From Rugalucina vietnamica (Eukaryota; Mollusca; Bivalvia; Lucinida; Lucinidae), in assembly GCA_964017185.1 (NCBI GenBank), contig OZ024878.1, positions 650,501 to 714,500 on the forward strand: a DNA stretch of 64,000 nt. Reading direction: 5' to 3'. Numbering within the stretch: position 1 is the first letter of the stretch; every line of letters starts with the position of its first letter. The position numbers and the translations under genes were made by a program. The notes under the pieces are model-generated. The model was not told the origin of the DNA. It saw nothing but the letters and a program-made list of their open reading frames with translations, and made no database searches. Of the stretch, positions 1-13,400 are shown piece by piece.

Positions 1-485
1 GCCATGAATGCTTTAGTGAAAGGAAGTGGTTGTTGGTCATGTTTACAAATGACTTGTGCATTGATTGTCATAGTCTTGCTGGCAAATTATTAGCCACCTT
101 AAGAAGTTAAGATAACTGTAATTTTTGTTTACCGGTATGTCAACTGGCCAATACTTGTGGATTATTGTCTGATGCACAAGACATAGATCCATAAAATAAG
201 TTAAACAAAATAAGCAAGCACTCAGAAAGATTCAACTTGATGGGAAGAAACTTGTAATGTATGCATACAATAAATAAATTGCATACATAGCATCTGACTC
301 ATAGCATCAGATTCAGAGGCCTGTGATTGTATGCATATATTGAAGTATGATTTTCTTTCTGATTTCAAACTGTGACATGTAGAAGATCAATATTATTGTT
401 TAAAGATGAACTTGTAAACTACCAGTATACATTTAGATCACTTTTGATGATTAATGATGAACATATTTTGTGGTAATAATGTTCT
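1..485. other. Non-coding flank, no gene seen
   Basis: AT-rich sequence with no recognisable exon. A stretch near 42-62 (TTACAAATGACTTGTGCATT-like) matches the terminus of the TTA-flanked MITE family seen at 38866-38900 and 46232-46495, so the window may open at the right end of such an element. The nucleobindin signal-peptide exon was looked for here and not found. Confidence 0.5.
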
Positions 486-570
486 ATAATTCTGGCTCCT
501 TCGAAGCATGAATGATTAATTGTTAACCGAACGTTCAACACGAATTAAGTGTAATCAAAGGTACAAGTAG

Positions 571-770
571 GCAAAGATCAGGAAAAGGTGCAATCAGAAA
601 GAGATTCCCACTCAGAAAACCGAGGTTGGAAAAAACCAAACTAACAATCAGGCACTTATACCATGAAACATTTCGTAAGCCGAATGAGCAGCTATTTTCC
701 CAATAGGTGGCCACTCAGTTACCTTAACTTAATTAAAAATATGAAAACATACATAAGGCGCCAACAGCAC

Positions 771-801
<31 letters not shown>

Positions 802-925
802 AAACACCAAGACATAAAACAAAAAGAACCACCACAGAAGAATCGCCTTGGAACGATCAGTAACACAAAGTTACTGGCGGGCTTAAACCGGTTTTACAGG
901 ATCCTAACCTCACCCTCAGCTTCTG
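571..925 (+). repeat. Dispersed repeat family G, copy 1
   Basis: Begins GGTACAAGTAGGCAAAGATC and recurs at 29803-30090 in the same orientation and, partly, reversed at 18375-18480 and 24320-24470. The tail (CGCCTTGGAACGATCAGTAA, then GGCTTAAACCGGTTTTA) is also found, reversed, inside the long LTRs at 58793-62089 (about 59565-59640). This family therefore shares a segment with those LTRs and may be a solo-LTR relative or a SINE that borrowed it. Contains the A29 run. Confidence 0.65.
771..799. repeat. Poly(A) run (A29)
   Basis: Twenty-nine consecutive A residues inside repeat family G; a simple-sequence tract, possibly an internal A-tail. Confidence 0.9.
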
Positions 926-1108
926 CAGTGGTTCATAACATTTAGTAAGTTCTTCGGTCCTCGTGGTGAATCTCTAACTAGTCAATGAATCATCAAGAAC
1001 AAACAAATAAATCATGATAAACATCCTGATGAATCAAAAACAAGGACTCACAGATTGAGTAAGCTGCCCGACGATGGAGATCCCTGGGCGCCGAATAACC
1101 TACTAAAT

Positions 1109-1275
1109 ACTGTTTAACCTTATTATAATGCGCCTCACGATAATGCGGTTTTCAATATAACACTGTCATGTCATGGCTCCCAAAGTGATTAATTTGCTAT
1201 ATGTCTATACTAAGTAACCTCATTATAATGTGGTTCACTTATTACATGGTCTCGTTATAATGAGGTTGGCCTGTA
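1109..1275. mobile_element. Tc1/pogo-like MITE, family F
   Basis: Short element whose ends carry AACCTyATTATAATG and its inverse CGTTATAATGAGGTTGGCC. Related copies lie at 22281-22470 and 41274-41432. Terminal repeats of this sort with TA-rich flanks fit Tc1/mariner-pogo MITEs (inference). The copy ends about 30 bp before the nucleobindin 3' splice site at 1305. Confidence 0.6.
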
Positions 1276-1305
1276 ATTTGATTATTCTATTCCGCCTATT
1301 TACAG

Positions 1306-1413
1306 ATGATGGGTCTGGAGTATGAGCGTTACCTACGAGAGGTGGTTATGGCCCTAGAAGAGGATGAATCATTCAGAAAGAAACTCGAGGAAACTAATAT
1401 GACAGATATAAAG
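1306..1413 (+). CDS. NUCB: NUCB exon a (nesfatin-region start)
   Basis: Acceptor TTTACAG precedes 1306 and donor AAG|GTAATAG follows 1413; 36 codons, phase 0 to 0. It encodes [20 protein letters not shown], matching the conserved vertebrate GLxYxxYLxxVIxxLExD block. An in-frame Met pair begins the exon, but the family needs an upstream signal-peptide exon, so this is internal. Confidence 0.9.
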
Positions 1414-4400
1414 GTAATAGTGGACAAAGGCCTAGCAGTCCTAATATTGGACAACAGCCTAGCAGTTCTGATATTGGACGAAGGCCTAGCAGTCCTAATA
1501 TTGGACAACAGCCTAGCAGTCCTAACATAGGACAAAAACCTAGCAGTCCTAATATTGGACAAAGATCTAGCAGTCCTAATATTGGACAAAGGCCTAGCAG
1601 TCCTAATACTGGACAACGGCCTAGCAGTCCTAATATTGGACAAAGGCCTAGCAGTCCTAATATAGGACAGACCTAGCAGTCCTAATATAGGACAACGGCC
1701 TAGCAGTCCTAATATTGGACAACGGCCTAGCAGTCCTAACATAGGACAAAAACCTAGCAGTCCTAATATTGGACAAAAACCTAGCAGTCCTAATATTGGA
1801 CAAAGGCCTAGCAGTCCTAATATTGGACAACGGCCTAGCAGTCCTAATATAGGACAAAGACCTAACAGTCCAAATATTGGACAGACCTAGCAGTCCTAAT
1901 ATTGGACATAGGCCTAGCAGTCCTAATATTGGACAACGGCCTAGCAGTCCTAATAAAGGACAAAGACCTAGAGCAGTCCTAATATTGGACAAAGACCTAG
2001 CAGTCCTAATATTGGACAAAGGCCTAGCAGTCCTAATATAGGACAAAGACCTAGCAGTCCTTATATTGGAGAATGGCACAGCAGTCCTAATATTGGACAA
2101 AGGCCTAGCAGTCCTAATATTGGACATAGGCCTAGCAATCCTAATGTTGGACAAAGGCCTAGCAGTCCTAATATTGGACATAGGCCTAGCAGTCCTAAAA
2201 GTTAATCGAATTCTTCAAGTTGCTTCATCCATATTACCATATTCATTCTAATTAGCTCACATGCTCCAATAAGCACACACCCTGGTCGTTTTCTGAAAAA
2301 CATGAGGATAATCACACACTGTTCGACTGGCCTATTGGTATTTTGTATCAATTTTACACATCAATGCCATATTTACTGCATTTACACCTATCCTTAAATG
2401 ATGGAATGCTATTTTGCGACGATTTACATTTTTGACATGGTTGTTTCAGAAGTTTGTTAGTAGTGTGTGCTAATTAGAATGATATTTTGTTACCATAACT
2501 TTAAGTTATTTTGAAAAGTTAAGCACACTGTGCGCTTATTAGAACAAATACAGTACATAGTTTCTTCTTAAAGAGGCATCCAATTAATTGACCTGTCCTA
2601 GCGATATGGTTAACATGTAAAAATCAAGTTTGTATATATTATATAACATGCAAGTCTGTGCACTTGACTGTGTACAGACTGGAGAATTGAGTCGCCCCAT
2701 GAGAAAACCGGTCTTCAGGATTCCTGACCAGGTCTGACACAAACCAGCCTGTACAGTCACAAAGAAGGCTACAGACTTGAAATTTCTGATTTAAGGAAAA
2801 AGAGGAATTGAACTATCCATATAGCAAAAACAAAGGCGCAGATCAGCTGTGCAGTTACTGCAAAGCTGATCTGCATCTTTGTTTTCGCATATGCAAATTG
2901 TTGGTTTTCCGATGCAGCAGCTCATATAGCATTTTAACATTCGGACATGTTGTTCATTTAAATTTAAAAACGCAGTGTTCTAAATACATAGAAGGTTCAT
3001 AAATTCATTTTATAGTATGAAGGTTTATTTCATAAAATTCCTGTCCATATTGAATATATTCTGTTTAGAATGTCTGAGATGGGGTGTGTTATTATTGTAT
3101 ATAGAAAGAGATGTAAATCACCATCAGAATTTCAGGCTTTTCACAGAACATTGAATAATTCTCATTTCAGAATGGAAAAATTGCCATGCATCTTGACCTA
3201 GTTTCACACCAGGTCAGAGAACGGCTGGACGAAATCAAGCGTCAAGAAATCGACAGATTGCGTAAATTAGCGATAGATAGAATGAAGACGATGAACGGTA
3301 TGCTTGTTTTAAGTGAAATATATCAGAGAGGTATGGCATGAGTTGTGAGTAATTGTTTCTGCTGTTTTCACACTGACTCACTGGTGTGGCTTTGTTTCAA
3401 ACTGACTGGAGTGGCTTCCCTTAAATTACTCACTACTAGACATACCTAGTCCTGAGGTTATAAAACTTTTTTTCATGCTCATCTCAGCTGAGCATAGAAT
3501 TTAAACTGCTCATAAATACTGAAATAGCCCAAATAAATTGAAATTTCAGGTTTAGATAACCAAATCCTGTAATTTCCTGCTAGTAAATGTTAAAATGCCA
3601 ATTGTTGGCATTTTAACATGTATGAGCAGAGTAAATTTTAGTCTCAGCTGAGCTCAGCATGAAAAAAATGTTATTACCTTGAGGTTTGTTTGCTTAATTT
3701 GAACCCATTGTGTGCCTTGTAAACTAAAGTTTCCATATCGGTTTCCTTATGAGCAGCGACGAGAGAAAACCAGTCTTTGGTATTTCCGACCAGGTCCAAC
3801 ACAAACTGATCTGTACAGTCATAGAAGAAAGCTAGAATCTTGAAATTTTGGATAGTAGTACAGGAAGAATCATACTATCAGTTAAGTGAAAACAAAGACA
3901 CTGATCAGCTTGTTTTCACAAAGGCAAATTCTGGTTTTCTCATGACACATCTCATATAATGTTCGGTTTAGTTTTATTTCAAATAAATTGGGTGTTTCAC
4001 TGGAAATCTTGGTTGCTCATATTATAAGCTCAATAGTTTTGGCCTCGGTTATATCTACACTATCAAACCTGAAGCAAACTAGGCACACATGGGTTTTATT
4101 GTAGATGCTATACATATTAGCAGGGTTCAGCCAAACATCTCTATCACAAGGAAAGTATTGTATATTTGTGATTTTTTATGGTTGGTAATTTCCAAATGAG
4201 CACAAAACATGTTATTATATAAGCTACATGTACATATTAATAAGAAACTTTTAATTTGTTTTGATCAAGAGTTTGATGTGATACCAGTCATATTGAAACT
4301 CGTTATTAAAAATTGCCCATGCAATATACAGAGATTTTTGAAGTTGTAAAAAACGAAAATTTTCAATAGAATTTTTTTTTATATTTTTCTTATTTTTGCT

Positions 4401-7400
4401 CAAAACAGATTGTTACAAGTTAGAACCGCCTCGCCTTGCCAAGACGGTTCTAACGAGTACCCACAATCTATGTTTTGGAGCAAAAATAAGAAAAATAGGT
4501 ATACCCCTGTAAACCCAAGTTTCACATGCGCGGATCCAGAGGGGGGGACCGGGGGTCCGGACCCCCCCCCCCCCCTGGAATTTGAAAATTTTACATAAAA
4601 AAAAAGGTAATTTCAGGATTTTTTGGGGGTTGGACTCCCCCTCGTCTGTGACCAAAAATTACCATTTTCGTTGGACCCCCTCTCATGAAAATTTCTGGAT
4701 CCGCGCATGTTTCATTATATAAAAGTGGGGTATAAAGGGGTATACATTACACGGACACGTTTTCCTGATGCTGCCTTATTTATCGGCATTGGCTGAACCT
4801 TGTCACAGAACTGAGCCAGTACATTTTGTGTTCAGGTATTGAAACAAAACCTCAACTATGTTTAGAAGTCTTTTGAAATCAATGTGCTGACTTCTTAGAC
4901 TGTCTGTGTGGAATCGTCAATGTTTACAGTTTGATAGTAAAACCTCAAATGGCTCAGATGTGGATTTTGATTTTAACATTCATTTCTTTGAACTTTTATT
5001 TTACTGTACACACATTTTCATCATACAAAATTTTTTATTATACCCCCCGCAAAACGAAGTTTTAGGGGGGTATACTGTTTTCAGCCTGTCTGTGATTCCG
5101 TGATTCCGTCATTCTGTCATTCCGTCATTCCGTCAACATTTTGACATCTTTGCTGAATAACTTAGGTAGTTTTTGCCCGATGTTCTTCAAATTTTCAACA
5201 CACCTGCACCATTAGACAACACAAGTGTGATATGAATTTCGGGGCCAAAGGGTCAGTTTTGCAAGAGTTATGCGACTTTTTAAATCTATACATAGAATGT
5301 TTGCCATAGTGCTAATAGTGCATACTTTGTGAAATCAACTCCTCCTACAGCTTTCAATATTGTCTTTTGATACTTTGCAGATATGTGCCAGAGATATTGA
5401 AGATATGCATGAAGAAGTATTATGCTGAAAAAATGAATTTTGACAAATTTACAGCATTTTGAACTTAGCCAATTTTCGATAATTGCCATATTCAACAATG
5501 GTTGGTAGTGCATAGTTTGTGAAATCAGCTCCTCCTAGGGCTTTCAGTATTTCTTTTCAATACTTTGCAGACATGTTCCACACATATTGAAGATGTGCAA
5601 GAAGAATTATAATGATGAAAAAATAATGTTTGACAAATTTACAGCATTTTTCAACATGCTTATATACAATAATGGTTGGTAGTTCATAGTTTGTGAAATC
5701 AACTTCTCCTAGGGCTTTCAGTATTTATACCCCCCGCAAAACGAAGTTTTAGGGGGGTATACTGTTTTCAGCCTGTCCGTAATTCCGTCATTCCGTCATT
5801 CCGTCAACATTTTGACATCTTTGCTGAATAACTTAAGTAGTTTTTGTCCGATGTTCTTCAAATTTTCAACACACCTGCACCATTAGACAACACATGTGTG
5901 ATATGAATTTAGGGGCCAAAGGGGCAGTTTTGCAAGAGTTATGGGACTTTTTAAACCTATACATAGAATGTTTGCCATAGTGCTAATAGTGCATACTTTG
6001 TGAAATCAACTCCTCCTACAGCTTTTAATATTCTCTTTTGATACTTCGCAGATATGTGCCAGAGGTATTGAAGATATGCATGAAGAAGTATTATGCTGAA
6101 AAAATGAATTTTGACAAATTTACAGCATTTTGAACTTAGCCAATTTTCGATAATTGCCATATTCAATAATGGTTGGTAGTGCATAGATTGTGAAATCAAC
6201 TTCTCCTAGGGCTTTCAGTATTTCTTTTCAATAATTTGCAGACATGTTCCACACATATTGAAGATGTGCATGAAACATTATAATGCTGAAAAAATACTTT
6301 TTGACAAATTTACAGTATTTTTCAACATAGCCATTTTTTTACCATTGCTTATATACAATAATAGTTGAAAGTTCATAGTTTGTGAAATCAACTCCTCCTA
6401 GGGCTTTCAGTATTTCTTTTCAATACTTTGCAGACATGTTCCACACATATTGAAGATGTGCATGAAGAATTTTAATGATGAAAAATATTTTTTGACAAAT
6501 TTACAGCAATTTTTATACCCCCCGCAAAACGAAGTTTTATTATACCCCCCGCAAAACGAAGTTTTAGGGGGGTATACTGTTTTCAGCCTGTCCGTCATTC
6601 CGTGATTCCGTGACTCCGTGATTCCGTCATTCCGTCAACATTTTGACATCTTTGCTGAATAACTTAAGTAGTATTTGCCCGATGTTGTTCAAATTTTCAA
6701 CACACCTGCACCATTAGACAACACATGTGTGATATGAATTTAGGGGCCAAAGGGTCAGTTTTGCAAGAGTTATGGGACTTTTTAAACCTATACATAGAAT
6801 GTTTGCCATAGTGCTAATAGTGCATACTTTGTGAAATCAACTCCTCCTACAGCTTTCAGTATTCTCTTTTGATACTTTGCAGATATGTGCCAGAGATATT
6901 GAAGATATGCATGAAGAAGTATTATGCAGAAGAAATGAATTTTGACAAATTTACAGCATTTTGAACTTAGCCAATTTTCAATAGTTGCCATATTCAACAA
7001 TGGTTGGTGGTGCATAGTTTGTGAAATCAACTCCTCCTAGGGCTTCCAGTATTTCTTTTCAATACTTTGCGTACATGTTCCACACATATTGAAGATGTGC
7101 ATGAAGAATTATAATGATGAAAAAATAATTTTTGACAAATTTACAACATTTTTCAACATAGCCATTTTTTGACCATTGCTTATATACAATAATGATTGGT
7201 AGTGCATAGTTTGTGAAATCAACTACTCCTAGGGCTTTCAGTATTTCTTTTCAATACTTTGCAGATATGTTCCACACATATTGAAGATGTGCATGAAGAA
7301 TTATAATGCTGAAAAAATAATTTTTGACAAATTTACAGCAATTTTTAACATAGCCATTTTTTTTACCATTGCTTATACAATAATGGTTGGTAGTGCATAT

Positions 7401-10400
7401 TTTGTGAAATCAACTACTCCTAGGGCTTTCAGTATTTCTTTTCAAAACTTTGCAGACATGTTTCACTCATATTGAAGATGTGCATGAAGAATTATAATGA
7501 TGAAAAAAAAAGTTTTGACAAATTTACAGCATTTTTCAACATAGTCATTTTTGACCATTGCTTATATACAATAATGGTTGGTAGTGCTTACTTTGTGAAA
7601 TCAACTCCTCCAAGGGCTTTCACTATTTCTTTCCAATACTTTGCAGACATGTTCCACTCATATTGAAGATGTGCATGAAGAATTATAATACTGAAAAATT
7701 AATTTCTGACAAATTTACAGCATTTTTAACATAGCCATTTTTTTACCATTGCATATAATTATACAAAAATGGTTGGTAATGCATAGTTTGTGAAATCAAC
7801 TCTGCCTAGGGCTTTCAGTATTTCTTTTCAATACTTTGCAGACATGTTCCACAAATATTGAAGATGTGCATGAATGATTATAATACTGAAAAAGTGATTT
7901 TTGACAAATTTACATCATTTTTCAACATAGCCATTTCTTGACCATTGCTTATATACAATAATGAAATCAACCTCAAGCTTTCAATATATTCTTTTTATAT
8001 CTTATAGATGTGACTGGCATACTGAGGATGTACATGAAGAATTATAATGCTGAAAAGATATCTTTGACAAATTTTCTGCATGTTTGACTTAGGAAGTTAT
8101 TGGCCAGCTCCAGATAATTTTGCGGGGGGTATACTGAAAGCCTTGCTTGCAGCCAATTTCTAGTTCTTTTCAATACTTTGCAGACATGTTCCACACATAT
8201 TGAAGATGTGCATGAAGAATTATAATGCTGAAAAAATAATTTTTGACAAATTTACAGCAATTTTTAACATAGCCATTTTTTGACCATTGCTTATACAATA
8301 ATGGTTGGTAGTGCATATTTTGTGAAATCGACTTTTCCTAGGGCTTTCAGTATTTCTTTTCAATACTTTGCAGACATCTTCCACACATATTGAAAATTTG
8401 CATGAAGAATTATAATGATGAAAAAATAATTTTTGACAAATTTACAGCAATGTTTAACATAGCCATTTTTTGACCATTGCTTATACAATAATGGTTGGTA
8501 GTGCATAGTTTGTGAAATCAACTCCTCCTAGGGCTTTTAGTATTTCTTTTCAATACTTTGCAGACATGTTCCACACATATTGAAGATGTGCATGAAGAAT
8601 TATAATGACGAAAAAATAATTTTTGACAAATTTACAGCATTTTTCAACATAGTCATTTTTGACCATTGCTTATATACCATAATGGTTGATAGTGCATACT
8701 TTGTGAAATCAACTCCTCCAAGGGCTTTCAGTATTTCTTTTCAATACTTTGCAGACATGTTCCACACATATTGAAGATGTGCATGAAGAATTATAATACT
8801 GAAAAATTAGTTTCTGACAAATTTACAGTATTTTTAACATAGCCATTTTTTACCATTGTTTATATACAATACTGGCTGGTAGTGCATAGATGTGAAATCA
8901 ACTCCTCTTAGGGCTTTCAGTATTTCTTTTCAATACTTTGCAGACATGTTCCACACATATTGAAGATGTGCATGGATAATTATAATACTGAAAAAGTGAT
9001 TTTTGACAAATTTACATCATTTTTCAACATAGCCATTTCTTGACCATTGTTTATTTACAATAATGGTTGGTAGTGCATACTTTGTGAAATCAACTTCTCT
9101 TAGGGCTTTCAGTGTTTCTTTTAAATTCTTTGTAGATTTGTTCCAGATATAGTTTAGATGTGCATGAATAATTTTCATGCTGAAAAGTTAATTTTTGACA
9201 AATTTACAGCTTTTATTTAACTTAGCCATTTTTTTACCATTTCTCATGATAAACAATAATGATCATAGTGCATACAGTGAAATCAACCTCAAGCTTTCAA
9301 TATATTTTTTTAATATCTTATAGATGTGACTGACATACTGAGGATGTACATGAAGAATTATAATGCTGAAAAGATATCTTTGACAAATTTTCTGCATGTT
9401 TGACTTAGGAAGTTATTGGCCAGCTTAGGAAGTTATTGGCCAGCTTCAGATAATTTTGCGGGGGGTATACTGAAAGCCTTGCTTGCAGCCAATTTCTAGT
9501 TTGTTTTGTTTTTCTCCTTATTTAATAGGAACTGATTATATAGATTTATAATTTACAATCATTTTCTATCAGCACTATAGTTTTAGGTAGAGAAGATATA
9601 GATTTCTTGCTTAAAAATTTAGTTCACATCTGTTCTGTAGCTGCAAACAACTGATTTTACCAGTGTACTGAACTAAAGATTAAACCTACTTTGTAGCATG
9701 TAGCATTGGCATTGGGAAATACTCTTTCTATGTCATTAAATTTTACTCTCTGTGTAACATCATGTTATTGAACGTGACTTAATTTTTAGTGTAGTTTCAC
9801 TTGATATTCACTTTTTGGCTGTTTGTATTCACTACTGAATATGTTCTAGTAACTATAAAATGCAGAATTAAGATGGCATTCATTATACCCCCCGCAAAAC
9901 GAAGTTTTAGGGGGGTATACTGTTTTCAGCCTGTCCGTGATTCCGTAATTCCGTGATTCCGTGATTCCGTCATTCCGTCAACATTTTGACATCTTTGCTG
10001 AATAACTTAAGTAGTTTTTGCCCAATGTTCTTCAAATTTTCAACACACCTGCACTATTAGACAACACATGTGTGATATGAATGTAGGGGCCAAAGGGTCA
10101 GTTTTGCAAGAGTTATGGGACTTTTTAAACCTATACATAGAATGTTTGCCATAGTGCTAATAGTGCATACTTTGTGAAATCAACTCCTCCTACAGCTTTC
10201 AATATTCTCTTTTGATACTTTGCAGATATGTGCCAGAGATATTGAAGATATGCATGAAGAAGTATTATGCTGAAAAAATGAATTTTGACAAATTTACAGC
10301 ATTTTGAACTTAGCCAATTTTCGATAATTGCCATATTCAATAATGGTTGGTAGTGCATAGTTTGTGAAATCAACTCCTCCTAGGGCTTTCAGTATATCTT

Positions 10401-13400
10401 TTCAATACTTTGCAGACATGTTCCACACATATTGAAGATGTGCATGAAGAATTATAATGCTGAAAAAATAATTTTTGACAAATTTACGGCATTTTTTAAC
10501 ATAGCCATTTTTTGACCATTGCTTATATACAATAATGGTTGGTAGTTCATAGTTTGTGAAATCAACTTCTCCTAGGGCTTTCAGTATTTCTTTTCAATAC
10601 TTTGCAGACATGTTCCACACATATTGAAGATGTGCATGAAGAATTATGATGCTGAAAAAATATTTTTCGACAAATTTACAACATTTTTTTAACATAGCCA
10701 TTTTTGACCATTGCTTATACAATAATGGTTGGTAGTGCACGCACTATTTTGTGAAATCAACTCCTCCTAGGGCTTTCAGTATTTCTTTTCAATACTTTGC
10801 AGTCATGTTCCACACATATTGAAGATGTGCATGAAGAATTATAATGCTGAAAAAATAATTTTTGACAAATTTACAGCATTTTTCAACATAGCCATTTTTT
10901 GACCATTGCTTATATACAGTAATGGTTGGTAGTGCATACTTTGTGAAATCAACTCCTCCAAGGGCTTTCAGTATTTCTTTTCAATATTTCGCAGACATGT
11001 TCCTCACATATTGAAGATGTGCATGAAGAATTATAATACTGAAAACTTAATTTTTGACAAATTTACAGCATTTTTCAACATAGCCATTTTTTTACCATTG
11101 CTTATATACAATAATGGTTTGTTAAATCAACTCCTCCTATGGCTTTCAGTATTTCTGTTCAATACTTTGCAGACATGTTCCACACATATTGAAGATGTGC
11201 ATGAATAATTATAATACTGAAAAAGTGATATTTGACAAATTTACATAATTTTTCAACATAGCCATTTCTTGACCATTGCTTATAACATGAAGGATTATAA
11301 TGCTGAAAAGATATCTTTGACAAATTTTCTGCATGTTTGACTTAGGAAGTTATTGGCCAGCTTCAGATAATTTTGCGGGGGGTATACTGAAAGCCTTGCT
11401 TGCAGCCAATTTCTAGTTATACCCACCGCAAAACGAAGTTTTAGGGGGGTATACTGTTTTCAGCCTGTCCGTGATTCCGTGACTCCGTGATTCCGTAATT
11501 CCTTGATTCCGTCATTCCGTCAACATTTTGACATCTTTGCTGAATAACTTAAGTAGTTTTTGCCAGATGTTCTTCAAATTTTCAATACACCTGCACCATT
11601 AGACAACACATGTGTGATATGAATTTAGGGGCCAAAGGGTCAGTTTTGCAAGAGTTATGGGACTTTTTAAACCTATACATAGAATGTTTGCCATAGTGCT
11701 AATAGTGCATACTTTGTGAAATCAACTCCTCCTACAGCTTTCAATATTCTCTTTTGATACTTTGCAGATATGTGCCAGATATATTGAAGATATGCATGTA
11801 GAAGTATTATGCTGAAAAAATGAATTTTGACAAATTTACAGCATTTTGAACTTAGCCAATTTTCGATAATTGCCATATTCAATAATGGTTGGTACTGCAT
11901 AGTTTGTGAAATCAACTCCTCCTAGGGCTTTCAGTATTTCTTTTCAATACTTTGCAGACATGTTCCACACATATTGAAGATGTGCATGATGAATTATAAT
12001 GCTGAAAAAATAATTTTCGACAACTTTACAGCATTTTTCAACATAGCCATTTTTGACCATTGCTTATATACAATAATGGTTGGTAGTTCATAGTTTGTGA
12101 AATCAACTTCTCCTAGGGCTTTCAGTATTTCTTTTCAATACTTTGCAGACATGTTCCACACATATTGAAGATGTGCATGAAGAATTATAATGCTGCAAAA
12201 ATAATTTTTGACAAATTTACAGCATTTTTTAACATAGCCATTTTTTTTACCATTGCTTATACAATAATGGTTGGTAGTGCATAGTTTGTGAAATCAACTT
12301 CTCCTAGGGCTTTTAGTATTTCTTTTCAATACTTTGCAGACATGTTCCACACATATTGAAGATGTGCATGAAGAATTATAATGATGAAAAAATAATTTTT
12401 GACAAATTTACACCATTTTTCAACATAGCCATTTTTTGACCATTGCTTATATACAATAATGCTTGGTAGTTCATAGTTTGTGAAATCAACTTCTCCTAGG
12501 GCTTTCAGTATTTCTTTTCAATACTTTGCAGATATGTTCCACACATATTGAAGATGTGCATGAAGAATTATGATGATGAAAAAAATAATTTGACAAATTT
12601 ACAGCATTTTTCAACATAGTCATTTTTGACCATTGCTTATGTACAATAATGGTTGGTAGTGCTTACTTTGTGAAATCAACTCATCCAAGGGCTTTCAGTA
12701 TTTCTTTTCAATAATTTGCAGACATGTTCCACTCATATTGAAGATGTGCATGAAGAATTATAATACTGAAAAATTAATTTCTGACAAATTTACAGCATTT
12801 TTCAACATAGCCATTTTTTGACCATTGCTTATATACAAAGATGGTTGGTAATGCATAGTTTGTGAAATCAACTCCTCCTAGAGCTTTCAGTATTTATTTT
12901 TAATACCGGTACTTTGCAGACATGTTCCACACATATTGAAGATGTGCATGAATGATTATAATACTGAAAAAGTGATTTTTGACAAATTTTCATCATTTTT
13001 CAACATAGCCATTTCTTGACCATTGCTTATATACAATAATGAAATCAACCTCAAGCTTTCAATACATTCTTTTAATATCTTATTAATGTGACTGGCATAC
13101 TGAGGATGTACATGAAGAATTATAATGCTGAAAAGATATCTTTGACAAATTTTCTGCATGTTTGACTTAGGAAGTTATTGGCCAGCTCCAGATAATTTTG
13201 CGGGGGGTATACTGAAAGCCTTGCTTGCAGCCAATTTCTAGTTGCACTTTGCTGTGATGATCACAGTCAGAATGTTCTTTTGATTTAATAGCACATGCAA
13301 CTTCTATCAAAAGCATTTGTTGGAATGAAAGCTGGTTTTAATTTGAGGCTTTAATAGTCCTACTGCTTTTACTAGTAAATTAAGAACAAATTGACTTACA

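Noticed and set aside
1329..2181. Long minus-strand open frames (137 and 174 codons)
   Set aside because: They exist only because the 27-bp unit is a multiple of three and lacks stops in that frame.
1424..2200. CRISPR-like array (27-bp repeated units)
   Set aside because: Units are directly contiguous with no unique spacers, and the context is an intron of a eukaryotic gene; it is a minisatellite.
5286..11915. Repeated 64- to 80-codon open frames on both strands
   Set aside because: Each is the same frame through the family B satellite; frames are broken in other copies and encode no recognisable domain.
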